Of a stretch of 64,000 nt of DNA, positions 1 to 7,624 are shown in pieces (the first letter of the stretch is position 1; each line of letters opens with the position of its first letter). This DNA comes from Castellaniella denitrificans (lineage in GTDB: Bacteria; Pseudomonadota; Gammaproteobacteria; Burkholderiales; Burkholderiaceae_B): positions 310,001 through 374,000 of the forward strand of contig NZ_JBHSEZ010000004.1 of assembly GCF_042653765.1 (NCBI RefSeq), given 5' to 3'. The position numbers and the translations under genes are program-made. Under the pieces are notes generated by a model. It saw only the letters and a program-made list of their open reading frames with translations. It did no database searches and had not been told where the DNA came from.

Positions 1-656
1 AAATCCCTGGTGGGGTTCGGGTGTTTGAGCACTTCCGTCACCTCGAACCCATGCTGCGGCAGCGATTTGGACAGCAGCGCCGCCGTGCCGGTGCCGAAGA
101 GCGAATCCTCGTGGACGATCATCACGGTCTTGGCCGGCTTGCCGGCGGCGTCGTTGAGGGCGGCCAGGTCGGTGATTGCGCGTTCGCTGCACATGCGGTA
201 GCCGGGTCCGAAACGGAACGTATTCTTCAGGCCGCGCTCGACGATCTGATCTGCCACGCCGACGTCCACCACATGCGGCAGGTTGTATTTGGCGGCGGTC
301 TGCGTCGTCGCCAGACAGATCGCCGACGCGTACGCGCCCACGATGGCCGACACACCTTCCTGATTCATCTTCTCCACCTCGGCCGAGCCGGCTTCCGGGC
401 GGGACTGGGCATCACCCAGCACGGCCTTCAAGGGTGCTCCATCCAGGGACTTGATCCCCCCTGCCCGATTGACATCATCGATGGCCAGCAGCGCGCCCAG
501 CCGGCATTGCTGCCCGGAATAGGCCAGCGCCCCGGTTACCGGATGCAGCACCCCGACCTTCACAGGCGCGGCGCCTTGAGCGCGGACGACCCAGGGCGAG
601 GACAGCATCGCCGCGGCGGCGGCGGATTGGCATAGAAAGGTACGACGCGAGCTCAT
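1..656 (-). CDS. ABC transporter substrate-binding protein, branched-chain amino acid (LivK) type, 3' end cut off
   Basis: This is the N-terminal 218 residues or so of a periplasmic binding protein; the rest lies beyond the left edge. It opens with a twin-arginine-like signal (SSRRTFL, then an alanine-rich hydrophobic stretch ending near ALA/VRAQG). It continues with the pattern KVGVLHPVTGALAYSG and LLAIDDVNRAGGI, typical of the Peripla_BP_6 fold used by Liv/urea/amide ABC importers. A later segment resembling IVHEDSLFGTG also fits. The ATG at 656 follows the upstream GntR gene by 18 bases, so the two are probably one transcript. The ligand cannot be read from the sequence; amino acids, amides or aromatic acids are all possible. 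Confidence 0.85.
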   Translation of the reverse strand, partial: MSSRRTFLCQSAAAAAMLSSPWVVRAQGAAPVKVGVLHPVTGALAYSGQQCRLGALLAIDDVNRAGGIKSLDGAPLKAVLGDAQSRPEAGSAEVEKMNQEGVSAIVGAYASAICLATTQTAAKYNLPHVVDVGVADQIVERGLKNTFRFGPGYRMCSERAITDLAALNDAAGKPAKTVMIVHEDSLFGTGTAALLSKSLPQHGFEVTEVLKHPNPTRD

Positions 657-674
657 GGAAAGCCTCCGAGGGAA

Positions 675-1472
675 TCAATGAAATTGGGCCGATAGCTCTT
701 CGCTGACCCAGACCTTGGCGTCAATGCTGCCGACGCGTGACAGCTGCAACTGATACTGATAGCGATCCGGCCGGTACAGGCCCAACAACAACTGCACGGG
801 CCGGTCATTCACGTCATGCACGACGCGCGTCACCGACAGCAGGGCCGAGCCCACCGACACGTCCAGGTGACGAGCGATCTGCGCATCGGCCAGACGCGCG
901 GAAATGGTCTGCGTCGCGCCGCCGAACTCCACGCCGGCGGACTCCAGCAGCATCAGCAGCGGCTCGCGCTCCAGATCTTCGCGGGTGAAATCCGCGACCG
1001 TCCGAGGCACATAGGTGGTGATGTAGGAAAGCGGACCGGCTTCGGTGCTGCGCACGCGCAGGCTCTTGTGCACGGGTGCGCCCGGATCTACATGCAGGGC
1101 CTCCGCCACGCTGGGCGACGCGCCGACCAGTGTGCTGTCGAGCACCCGCACCGAGGTGCGCAACCCCATGTTGACGATGTTTTCCAGCAGGCCGGTCAGG
1201 TGCGCCTTCTGCGACTTGCCGGCCGGCGCAATGCCCTGAGCGCCGGTCCCGCCGCGCACGGGCCAGGTGCCCAGCCCAGGGCGACGCGACACCAGACCAT
1301 CCGCCACCAGCATTTCCATCGCCTTGCGAATGGTGATGCGAGCCACGTTGAACTGCTCGGCGAGCGCATGCTCGCCAGGCACGCCATCGTGGTCGAAGCG
1401 TCCTTCCTGCAGCTGTTCGCGCAGGACGAGGTATATCTGGTGATATTTCGGAAGCGGCAAAGAGGTTCCCAT
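675..1472 (-). CDS. GntR-family transcriptional regulator with UTRA ligand domain
   Basis: The roughly 265-residue protein has an N-terminal winged helix (around residues 5-75, with LAEQFNVARITIRKAMEML as the recognition helix region). A C-terminal UTRA effector domain (around 95-260) ends in the LLGLYRPDRYQYQLQLSR strand typical of the HutC subgroup. I chose the ATG at 1472; a GTG nine bases upstream (1481) is in frame and cannot be excluded. Transcribed together with the downstream binding protein, it probably controls uptake of that protein's ligand and itself. A strong inverted repeat at 1508-1538, just upstream, is the likely operator. The effector is unknown. Confidence 0.88.
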   Translation of the reverse strand: MGTSLPLPKYHQIYLVLREQLQEGRFDHDGVPGEHALAEQFNVARITIRKAMEMLVADGLVSRRPGLGTWPVRGGTGAQGIAPAGKSQKAHLTGLLENIVNMGLRTSVRVLDSTLVGASPSVAEALHVDPGAPVHKSLRVRSTEAGPLSYITTYVPRTVADFTREDLEREPLLMLLESAGVEFGGATQTISARLADAQIARHLDVSVGSALLSVTRVVHDVNDRPVQLLLGLYRPDRYQYQLQLSRVGSIDAKVWVSEELSAQFH

Positions 1473-1507
1473 GGGGAGCACTCTATGGATGTCCTAATGT
1501 CCCGTCA

Positions 1508-1538
1508 ATGGAACAAATAGCTGTGCAAGTTGTTCCAT
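1508..1538. promoter_or_regulatory. Inverted repeat, candidate GntR operator
   Basis: The sequence ATGGAACAA, 13 bases, then TTGTTCCAT is a perfect 9-bp inverted repeat. Its centre lies about 50 bases upstream of the gntR start codon, in the gap after the hpaI end. No T-run follows it, so a terminator is unlikely. Position suggests autoregulation of gntR and the transporter gene. Binding by this regulator is inferred. Confidence 0.55.
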
Positions 1539-1624
1539 CGGGAAAACACTGATCCGATGTCAACTACCGCTTCTGTGCAGCCATCGCCGAACCGCTGCCC
1601 CGCGCGTCCGGCGGTTGCAGGATC

Positions 1625-2428
1625 TCAATACCCCGTCCCGGCCGCCTGGTCGGCGCCGGCGCGGAAGGCCTGCGCCAGGCCGGCCGCCGACTGCCGCAGC
1701 AGCAGCGTATCCGTACCCAGGGCGATGAACCGGGCGCCCGCGCGGCCATATTCCCGGGCGGCGTCCAGTCGGGGGGCGAACACGCCGGCGGCCTTGCCGC
1801 TGCGGGCGATCTTCCCGATGGCGCCGAGCACGGCGGCGCGGACTTCGGGGTGGTCCGGACTGCCCAGGCGCCCCATCGACGCGGCCAGGTCCGAGGGGCC
1901 GATGAACACCGCGTCCACGCCGTCCACGGCCAGGATCTCGTCCAGGGCCGCCAGGGCGGCGCGGGATTCGGCCTGGACGATCAGGCAGATCTCGCCGTCG
2001 GCCCGCCGCAGGTAGTCCGGCACCCCGTTCCAGCGCGCCGCGCGCGCCATCGCCGTGCCCACCCCGCGGATGCCGGCGGGCGGATAGCGGGTGGCCCTCA
2101 CCAGGGCGCGGGCCTGCTCGGCCGAATCGACCATCGGCACCAGCAGGGACTGGACGCCGATGTCCAGCATCTGCTTGATGCGCGCCGGATCGTGATCGAC
2201 GACGCGCACCAGGACGTCGGCCCCGCCGCCCTGGAGCGCCCGCAGTTGCGCGAGGACGGTGCGCAGGTCGTTGGGACCGTGCTCGCCGTCGATCAGCAGC
2301 CAGTCGAAGCCGGTGCCGCCGAGCAGTTCGGCCACGCCGGGATCGGCCAGCCCCAGGAACAGGCCGATGCGTGGCGCCGGATCGCCGCCGCGCAGCGCGG
2401 CCTTGAACGGATTGTGGAGTGCGGACAT
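1625..2428 (-). CDS. hpaI: 4-hydroxy-2-oxoheptane-1,7-dioate aldolase
   Basis: This 267-residue HpcH/HpaI-family class II aldolase would carry out the last step of homoprotocatechuate breakdown, cleaving 4-hydroxy-2-oxoheptanedioate to pyruvate and succinic semialdehyde. Family signatures are visible: GLFLGLADPGVAEL near the start, DWLLIDGEHGPND (metal and substrate pocket), VRVVDHDPARIKQMLDIG, RATRYPPAGIRGVG and VFIGPSDLAASMG. Length matches E. coli HpaI (about 262). The start ATG has CGGAGAAC upstream at good spacing. It is the last gene of the leftward hpa operon, 32 bases after hpaH. One product, succinic semialdehyde, is also the substrate expected for the gabD gene at 21-22 kb. Confidence 0.93.
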   Translation of the reverse strand: MSALHNPFKAALRGGDPAPRIGLFLGLADPGVAELLGGTGFDWLLIDGEHGPNDLRTVLAQLRALQGGGADVLVRVVDHDPARIKQMLDIGVQSLLVPMVDSAEQARALVRATRYPPAGIRGVGTAMARAARWNGVPDYLRRADGEICLIVQAESRAALAALDEILAVDGVDAVFIGPSDLAASMGRLGSPDHPEVRAAVLGAIGKIARSGKAAGVFAPRLDAAREYGRAGARFIALGTDTLLLRQSAAGLAQAFRAGADQAAGTGY

Positions 2429-2460
2429 GCGGGTTCTCCGGAAAAGGGGCAGGGCGGGAT

Positions 2461-3327
2461 TCAGACGAAGCGGTTGGAGATGCTGCCCAGGGGCCCGTAA
2501 TCGACGTGGAAAGTATCGCCCGGATGGGCGGCCACCGGCCGCGTGAAGGACCCCGACAGGATCAGTTGCCCCGCCTCCAGGCCGGCGCCGTGCGCGGCCA
2601 GCTTGCGCGCCAGCCAGACGATGCCGTTGGCCGGATGGTTCAGCACCCCGGCGGCCACTCCGGTTTCCTCGATCACGCCGTTGCGCATCAGCAGCGCGCC
2701 GGTCCAGCGCAGGTCCAGGTCCATGGGACGGATCGCCCGCCCGCCCAGCACCAGCCCGGCGTCGGCGGCGTTGTCCGAGATCGTGTCCATCACCAGGCGC
2801 GGCCGCCCGGTCGCCGGATCGACGCGGTGGCAGCGCGCGTCGATGAGTTCGATGGCGGGCATGACGTAGTCGGTGGCGTCCAGCACGTCGAACAGCGTCA
2901 CGTCCGGCCCGATCAGGTCGCGGGTCAGATGGAACACCAGTTCGACCTCGACCATGGGGACGATGAAGCGGTCGAAGGGGATGTCCTGGCCGTTCTCGAA
3001 CAGCATGTCGTCGAGCAGCACGCCGTAGTCGGGCTCCTCGATCCGGGAGGACCGCTGCATGGCGCGCGAGGTCAGGCCGATCTTGCGGCCGATCACGCGC
3101 CGGCCTTCCTGGAGCTTCAGGCGGATGCCCTCGCTCTGGATGGCGTAGGCGTCCTCGATCGTGATCCCGGGATGGTCCAGGGACGGCGCGCGCACCTGGA
3201 CGCGGGTGCGCTCGGCTTCGCGCAGGGCGGCGGCGGCCCGGGCGATGGCGTCGCGGGACAAGGCCCCCTGGGCCGGCGCCCGCGGGCGATCGGCGATGGC
3301 GGTTTCAGCGTTTGGCATAGCGGGCAT
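2461..3327 (-). CDS. hpaH: 2-oxo-hepta-3-ene-1,7-dioate hydratase
   Basis: This 288-residue member of the fumarylacetoacetase-like hydratase family (MhpD/HpaH branch) adds water to 2-oxohept-3-enedioate, giving the HpaI substrate. Recognisable parts are ITIEDAYAIQ, RRVIGRKIGLTSRAMQ, FMVEVELVFHL-like metal-binding acidic residues and GSFTRPVAAHPGDTFHVDYG near the C terminus. It is about 20 residues longer at the N terminus than E. coli HpaH (267). The start codon overlaps the end of hpaF by 23 bases; a second ATG at 3318 is an alternative, and neither has an obvious ribosome site, which suggests translational coupling to hpaF. Confidence 0.92.
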   Translation of the reverse strand: MPAMPNAETAIADRPRAPAQGALSRDAIARAAAALREAERTRVQVRAPSLDHPGITIEDAYAIQSEGIRLKLQEGRRVIGRKIGLTSRAMQRSSRIEEPDYGVLLDDMLFENGQDIPFDRFIVPMVEVELVFHLTRDLIGPDVTLFDVLDATDYVMPAIELIDARCHRVDPATGRPRLVMDTISDNAADAGLVLGGRAIRPMDLDLRWTGALLMRNGVIEETGVAAGVLNHPANGIVWLARKLAAHGAGLEAGQLILSGSFTRPVAAHPGDTFHVDYGPLGSISNRFV

Positions 3328-3691
3328 GGATGTTGTTGTGCTTGAGCGTACCCGCCTCGGAGAATTCGGACAATTCCAGGGACAGGGCCAGGGTGCGGCG
3401 CCGGAACAGCGCGTCGAAATGCTGCTTCATCACGTCGAACAGCGCCTGCGCGGTGTCGCGCACGGCCTGCGGATCGCGGCCCGCGCCGATCTTGACGGTG
3501 GCATGCACGAAGGCGTCGTCGTGGTCGCCCTCGGCCACGCAGTATTCTTCCAGGCGCAGGGCGCGCGAACGGATGCCGCCCGGCGGGAACAGGCCGGTGT
3601 CGATCAGGACGTGGTTGGCCTTGCGCAGCAGGCCGGGAATGTCGCCTTCCTGGGCGAGATTGCCTGAATACTCGAAAATCAGATGTGCCAT
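3305..3691 (-). CDS. hpaF: 5-carboxymethyl-2-hydroxymuconate delta-isomerase
   Basis: This 128-residue protein matches the length and pattern of HpaF (CHMI), a small tautomerase-fold trimer that converts 5-carboxymethyl-2-hydroxymuconate to 5-oxopent-3-ene-1,2,5-tricarboxylate. The mature catalytic proline would be exposed only if Met and Ala were trimmed; the protein begins MAHLIFEYSGNL. Further matches are GIRSRALRLEEYCVAEG and FVHATVKIGAGR. A longer open frame extends 29 codons upstream but is not protein-like; the ATG at 3691 begins the family-conserved sequence. It lies about 105 bases after hpaD and overlaps hpaH. Confidence 0.92.
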   Translation of the reverse strand: MAHLIFEYSGNLAQEGDIPGLLRKANHVLIDTGLFPPGGIRSRALRLEEYCVAEGDHDDAFVHATVKIGAGRDPQAVRDTAQALFDVMKQHFDALFRRRTLALSLELSEFSEAGTLKHNNIHARYAKR

Positions 3692-3796
3692 GATATGTGG
3701 ACCCAGGATGCGGAAATCGGCGTCCCGGCCGGGCGGCCGGGGGACGGTCCGCGCGGCCCGCCGGGGCCGGCCGCGCATGACCGGAGAAGCCGGGAT

Positions 3797-4648
3797 TTAC
3801 TGGACCGGCAGGACCGCGTTGATCTGGCCGGTGCCCGAGCTGCCGAAATACGGGGTGACGACTTCGGCCTGGCCCCGGTACTGGTCCCAGCCCAGGGCGC
3901 CCAGCAGCATGGCGGTGTCGTGCATGTTGCCCTCGCCGTGGCACTTGGCGTTGTATTCGGGCAGCATCTCGCAGAAGGTCGCCCAGTCGCCGCGCTTCCA
4001 CATGTCGATCACGGCGTGATCCATGGTTTCCAGGAACGGGCTCCAGATCTTGAACAGATAGTCCTCCGCCACGCCGTTCTGGGCGAAGCGGTGCGACAGC
4101 GAGCCGCTGGCGAGGAAGGCGACCGTGCCGTCGTACTGTTCCTCGACCGCGCGGCGCATGGCGGCGCCGATCCTGGCCGAATCCTCCATGTTGTGGACGG
4201 TGCACAGCGCCGCCACCGACACCACCTTGAACCGGCGGTCCGCGTTCATGTAGCGCATCGGCACCAGCGTGCCGTATTCCAGTTCCAGGCTGGCGATTTC
4301 ATGCGCGCGCGTCCGGACGCCGGCCGCCGTGCTGGCATCGGCCAGCAGCTTGCCCAGCGCCGGATTGCCATCGTATTCGTAGGGCATGTCCTTGATGAAG
4401 TGCGGCAGCTCGTTGCTGGTGTACACGCCCTTGAAATGGGGCGCGCAATTGATGTGATAGCCGGAATTCACCAGCCAGTGCGTGTCGAAGACGACGATCG
4501 TGTCCACCCCCAGTTCGCGGCAGCGGCGGCCGATTTCCTTGTGGCCGTCGATGGCGGCCTGGCGGCAGCCTTTATGCGGCCCGTCCAGCTCGGACAGGTA
4601 CATCGACGGCACGTGCGTGATCTTCGCGGTCAAAGCGAGCTTACCCAT
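3797..4648 (-). CDS. hpaD: 3,4-dihydroxyphenylacetate 2,3-dioxygenase
   Basis: This is the extradiol ring-cleavage enzyme of the route: it opens homoprotocatechuate to 5-carboxymethyl-2-hydroxymuconate semialdehyde using non-heme Fe(II). The 283-residue protein is a class III (LigB-type) dioxygenase. It has VPSMYLSELDGPHKG near the N terminus and TIVVFDTHWLVNSGYHINC carrying candidate metal-binding histidines. FLASGSLSHRFAQNG corresponds to the second conserved loop, and the ending is GTGQINAVLPVQ. The start at 4648 has an excellent GGAGGAGA ribosome site. The open frame runs far upstream, but only as a shadow of hpaE. It sits between hpaE and hpaF. Confidence 0.95.
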   Translation of the reverse strand: MGKLALTAKITHVPSMYLSELDGPHKGCRQAAIDGHKEIGRRCRELGVDTIVVFDTHWLVNSGYHINCAPHFKGVYTSNELPHFIKDMPYEYDGNPALGKLLADASTAAGVRTRAHEIASLELEYGTLVPMRYMNADRRFKVVSVAALCTVHNMEDSARIGAAMRRAVEEQYDGTVAFLASGSLSHRFAQNGVAEDYLFKIWSPFLETMDHAVIDMWKRGDWATFCEMLPEYNAKCHGEGNMHDTAMLLGALGWDQYRGQAEVVTPYFGSSGTGQINAVLPVQ

Positions 4649-4692
4649 GGTGTCTCCTCCGTAAGGGGATATGAGGCAATGTTGGCTGGAGT

Positions 4693-6147
4693 TCAGACGC
4701 CCCAGCGAGGGATCGGATGATCCCCGTATGAGATGCAGATGTTCTTGGCTTCGCAGAACACCTCGTAGCTGTAATGGCCGCCTTCGCGCCCGGTGCCGGA
4801 GGCCTTGACGCCACCGAAGGGCTGGCGCAGGTCGCGCACGTTCTGGCTGTTGACGAACACCATGCCAGCCTCGATGCCGCGCGCCATGCGCAGGGCCCGT
4901 CCGGTGCTTTCGGTCCAGACGTAGGACGACAGCCCGTAGGGCGTGTCGTTGGCGATGGCCAGGGCCTGGGCCTCGTCGTCGAACGGGATCAGGCAGGCCA
5001 CCGGGCCGAAGATCTCGTCCTGGGCGATGCTCATCCCGTTGTTTACGTCGGCGAAGACGGTGGGCTGGACCCAGTTGCCGCCCCGGAAGGCCGCGTCCAC
5101 GTCCGGCGCGCCGCCCCCGCACAGCAGGCGGGCGCCCTCGCGCCGGCCCGCCTCGATGTAGCCCGTGACCTTGCGCAGGTGATCGGCCGAGATCATCGGC
5201 CCGATGATGGTCTTGGGATCCAGCGGATCGCCCACAGCCAGGCGCCGCGCCCGGGCGGCGAAATCGGCCTGGAAACGCTCGTAGATGCCGCGCTGGACCA
5301 GGATGCGGCTGCCCGCCGTGCAGCGTTCGCCATTGTTCGAGAAGATCATGAAGACGGCGGCGTCCAGCGCCCGCTCGTAGTCGGCGTCGTCGAACACGAC
5401 GAACGGCGACTTGCCCCCCAGCTCCATGGAAAACTTCTTCAGGCCGGCGGCGCGCACGATGCGATGGCCGGTGGCCGTCGAGCCGGTGAAGGACACCGCG
5501 CGCACGCCGGGATGCGAGACCAGCGCCTCGCCGGCCGTGGCGCCGTAGCCGTGGACGATGTTGAACACCCCCGGAGGCACGCCGGCCTCCAGGGCCAGCC
5601 GCCCCAGGTGGTCCACGGTCAGGGGCGACAGTTCGCTCATCTTCATGACGGCCGTATTGCCGAACGCCAGGCAGGGCGCGAGCTTCCAGGTCGCCGTCAT
5701 GAAGGGCACGTTCCAGGGCGAGATCAGGGCGCAGACCCCGACCGGCTGCCACATCGTGACGTTCAGGTGGCCGGTGTCCGAGGGATAGCTTTCCCCGTCC
5801 AGCCGCTGGATCTGCTCGGCGAAGAAATGGAAATTGTTGGCCGCGCGCGGCACCAGCGCCTTGCCGGTCTGGCCGATGACCTGGCCTGTGTCCCGGGTTT
5901 CCAGGCGGGACAGCTCGGGCACGTCGCGCGTGATCAACTCGCCCAGGCGATGCAGGATGGCCGCGCGCTCGGCGGTCGGCCGGGCCGCCCAGACAGGAAA
6001 GGCCTCCTGGGCGGCCTGCACGGCCCGGGCGACCTCGTCGGCGCCGCCGCTGGCGACCTCGGCCAGGACCTCGCCCGTCGCGGGATTCAGGGTTTCGAAG
6101 ACGTCGGCGCTTTCGACTTCGCGCCCGGCGATCAGATGCTTGATCAT
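4693..6147 (-). CDS. hpaE: 5-carboxymethyl-2-hydroxymuconate semialdehyde dehydrogenase
   Basis: This 484-residue NAD-dependent aldehyde dehydrogenase oxidises the ring-cleavage product of HpaD to the tricarboxylic acid form. The fold is complete: cofactor motif PWNVPFMTATWKLAP, FTGSTATGHRI, general base Glu242 in MELGGKSP and catalytic Cys276 in NNGERCTAGSR. The C-terminal signature is PFGGVKASGTGREGG. The start follows the hpaG2 stop by 7 bases with AGGGA upstream. Assignment to the hpa step, rather than a generic aldehyde dehydrogenase, rests on position between hpaG2 and hpaD and on the SSNNGERCTAGSR-like active site typical of HpaE. Confidence 0.95.
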   Translation of the reverse strand: MIKHLIAGREVESADVFETLNPATGEVLAEVASGGADEVARAVQAAQEAFPVWAARPTAERAAILHRLGELITRDVPELSRLETRDTGQVIGQTGKALVPRAANNFHFFAEQIQRLDGESYPSDTGHLNVTMWQPVGVCALISPWNVPFMTATWKLAPCLAFGNTAVMKMSELSPLTVDHLGRLALEAGVPPGVFNIVHGYGATAGEALVSHPGVRAVSFTGSTATGHRIVRAAGLKKFSMELGGKSPFVVFDDADYERALDAAVFMIFSNNGERCTAGSRILVQRGIYERFQADFAARARRLAVGDPLDPKTIIGPMISADHLRKVTGYIEAGRREGARLLCGGGAPDVDAAFRGGNWVQPTVFADVNNGMSIAQDEIFGPVACLIPFDDEAQALAIANDTPYGLSSYVWTESTGRALRMARGIEAGMVFVNSQNVRDLRQPFGGVKASGTGREGGHYSYEVFCEAKNICISYGDHPIPRWGV

Positions 6148-6154
6148 GGAAGGT

Positions 6155-6931
6155 TCATCCCTGGTTGGCGGGTTGGGAAGGGTGGGCCTCGTCGCCCACG
6201 ATGGTGTTGACCAGGCGGCCCACGGATTCGATCTCGGTTTCGACCACGTCCCCGGGCCGGGTCTCGGCCAGCCCCTGCGGGGTGCCGGTCAGGATCACGT
6301 CGCCCGGCGACAGGGTCATGAAAGACGACAGGTATTCGATCAGGAACGGGATGTCGAAGATCATGTCGGCGGTCGTGCCCTGCTGCACGACCTGGCCGTT
6401 GATGCGCGTGCGCAGCGCCAGGGCCATGGGATCGGGCACGTCGTCGCGGTCGACCATCCAGGGGCCGATGGGCGTGCAGCCGTCGCGGTTCTTCACCCGC
6501 AGGTTGGGCCGGTACCAGTTTTCCAGGTAGTCGCGGATGGCGTAGTCGTTGGCCACGGTGTAGCCGGCGACGTGCTCGTAGGCGTGCCCGCGGTGGATGC
6601 CGCGGCCGCCGCGTCCGATGACCACGGCCAGCTCGCATTCATAGTGCATGCTCTTCACACCGTCCGGGCGGCGGGTGCTCGCCCGATGGCCGATGAAGGT
6701 ATTGGGGCCCTTCAGGAAGACCAGCGGGACCTCGGGCGCCTTGAAGGCCAGTTCCGCGGCGTGGTCGGCGTAGTTCAGACCCAGCGCGAAGGCCGTGCCG
6801 ATCCGCACCGGCGGCAGCCAGACGACTTCCTCCGCGGGCGCCGCGCGGCCGTCGGCCAGGCGCAGCGTGCCGTCGTCCTCGACCGTGGCCGGGCGGACCG
6901 CCCCCTGCCAGGCGATGCGTGCATGCCTCAT
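6155..6931 (-). CDS. hpaG2: 2-hydroxyhepta-2,4-diene-1,7-dioate isomerase (HpaG C-terminal half equivalent)
   Basis: This 258-residue FAH-family protein contains the full set of family landmarks: GLNYADHAAELAFKAP, VFLKGPNTFIGH, YECELAVVIGRGGRG (metal-binding acids), YTVANDYAIRDY, and DVILTGTPQGLAETRPGDVVE. In E. coli the decarboxylase and isomerase are one bifunctional HpaG chain; here they are two genes. This half corresponds to the isomerase that acts after decarboxylation. The start ATG overlaps the stop of hpaG1 in an ATGA arrangement, pointing to coupled translation and probably a 1:1 complex. Confidence 0.92.
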   Translation of the reverse strand: MRHARIAWQGAVRPATVEDDGTLRLADGRAAPAEEVVWLPPVRIGTAFALGLNYADHAAELAFKAPEVPLVFLKGPNTFIGHRASTRRPDGVKSMHYECELAVVIGRGGRGIHRGHAYEHVAGYTVANDYAIRDYLENWYRPNLRVKNRDGCTPIGPWMVDRDDVPDPMALALRTRINGQVVQQGTTADMIFDIPFLIEYLSSFMTLSPGDVILTGTPQGLAETRPGDVVETEIESVGRLVNTIVGDEAHPSQPANQG

Positions 6932-7596
6932 GCCGGTTCCTCCCCGGTTTCCACGGTGAATTCCAGCCGGGCCAGGCCCGGCACCTCGACGCGCACGGCG
7001 GAACCCGTCCGGGCCTCGGGCGACCGATAGACGACCCCGGTCAGGAGCACGTCGCCCTGGCGCAAGGTCATGAATTCCGTCACGTCGGCCAGCAGCCGGG
7101 CCGGCGCGCGCAGCAGGTCGGCCAGGCGGCGCTCCTCGCGCCGCTCGCCGTCGATCCAGGTCCGCAGCGCCAGGGACTGCAGCTCGCGGACCGCGCGCGG
7201 CGGCAGCAGCCGCATGGGCAGGGACCCGTCGAAGCATTTCTGGCGGATGGCCGGCCGGTAATAGTCGGCGTGCGGCAGGCTCAGGTCGGCGGCCAGCAGG
7301 CAGGCATCGACGGCATCCAGGGCCGACTCCGGCCGCAGCCGGGCCGCGTCCCGCCCCATGCGCAGGCCGATCACGGCGCCGACCTCGACCGCGCGCTCGC
7401 CGGCCGGCAGCCGTACCGCGCCGCCTTCCGGCGCCCAGGTGTTGCGCGGCTTGATGTACAGGACCGGCGCCGCCGGCAACTCCTTGTACGGCGGCTGCCG
7501 CGCGGCATCGCCCAGGCGCGACACACTGGCGGGGTCATTCATGATGACGCCGTACACGGCGGCGTCGGGAGGCAGGATGGTTTCGGTATGCATCAT
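6928..7596 (-). CDS. hpaG1: 5-oxopent-3-ene-1,2,5-tricarboxylate decarboxylase (HpaG N-terminal half equivalent)
   Basis: This 222-residue FAH-family protein carries YGVIMNDPASVSRLG, PPYKELPAAPVLYIKPRNTW and FMTLRQGDVLLTGVVYRSPEA. It corresponds to the N-terminal half of bifunctional HpaG, which decarboxylates 5-oxopent-3-ene-1,2,5-tricarboxylate. It is shorter than typical full FAH proteins, as expected for this half. It is the first catabolic gene behind the TRAP transporter (28 bases after dctM) and overlaps hpaG2 by four bases. A second ATG immediately follows the first. Confidence 0.92.
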   Translation of the reverse strand: MMHTETILPPDAAVYGVIMNDPASVSRLGDAARQPPYKELPAAPVLYIKPRNTWAPEGGAVRLPAGERAVEVGAVIGLRMGRDAARLRPESALDAVDACLLAADLSLPHADYYRPAIRQKCFDGSLPMRLLPPRAVRELQSLALRTWIDGERREERRLADLLRAPARLLADVTEFMTLRQGDVLLTGVVYRSPEARTGSAVRVEVPGLARLEFTVETGEEPA

Positions 7597-7624
7597 GTTT
7601 CAGCGACGGACGGGATTGGCCGGA

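Noticed and set aside
2419..3345. Long plus-strand frames opposite the hpa genes, and similar frames opposite most genes
   Set aside because: These His/Gly/Arg-rich translations are typical antisense shadows in high-GC DNA; the minus-strand proteins have clear families.
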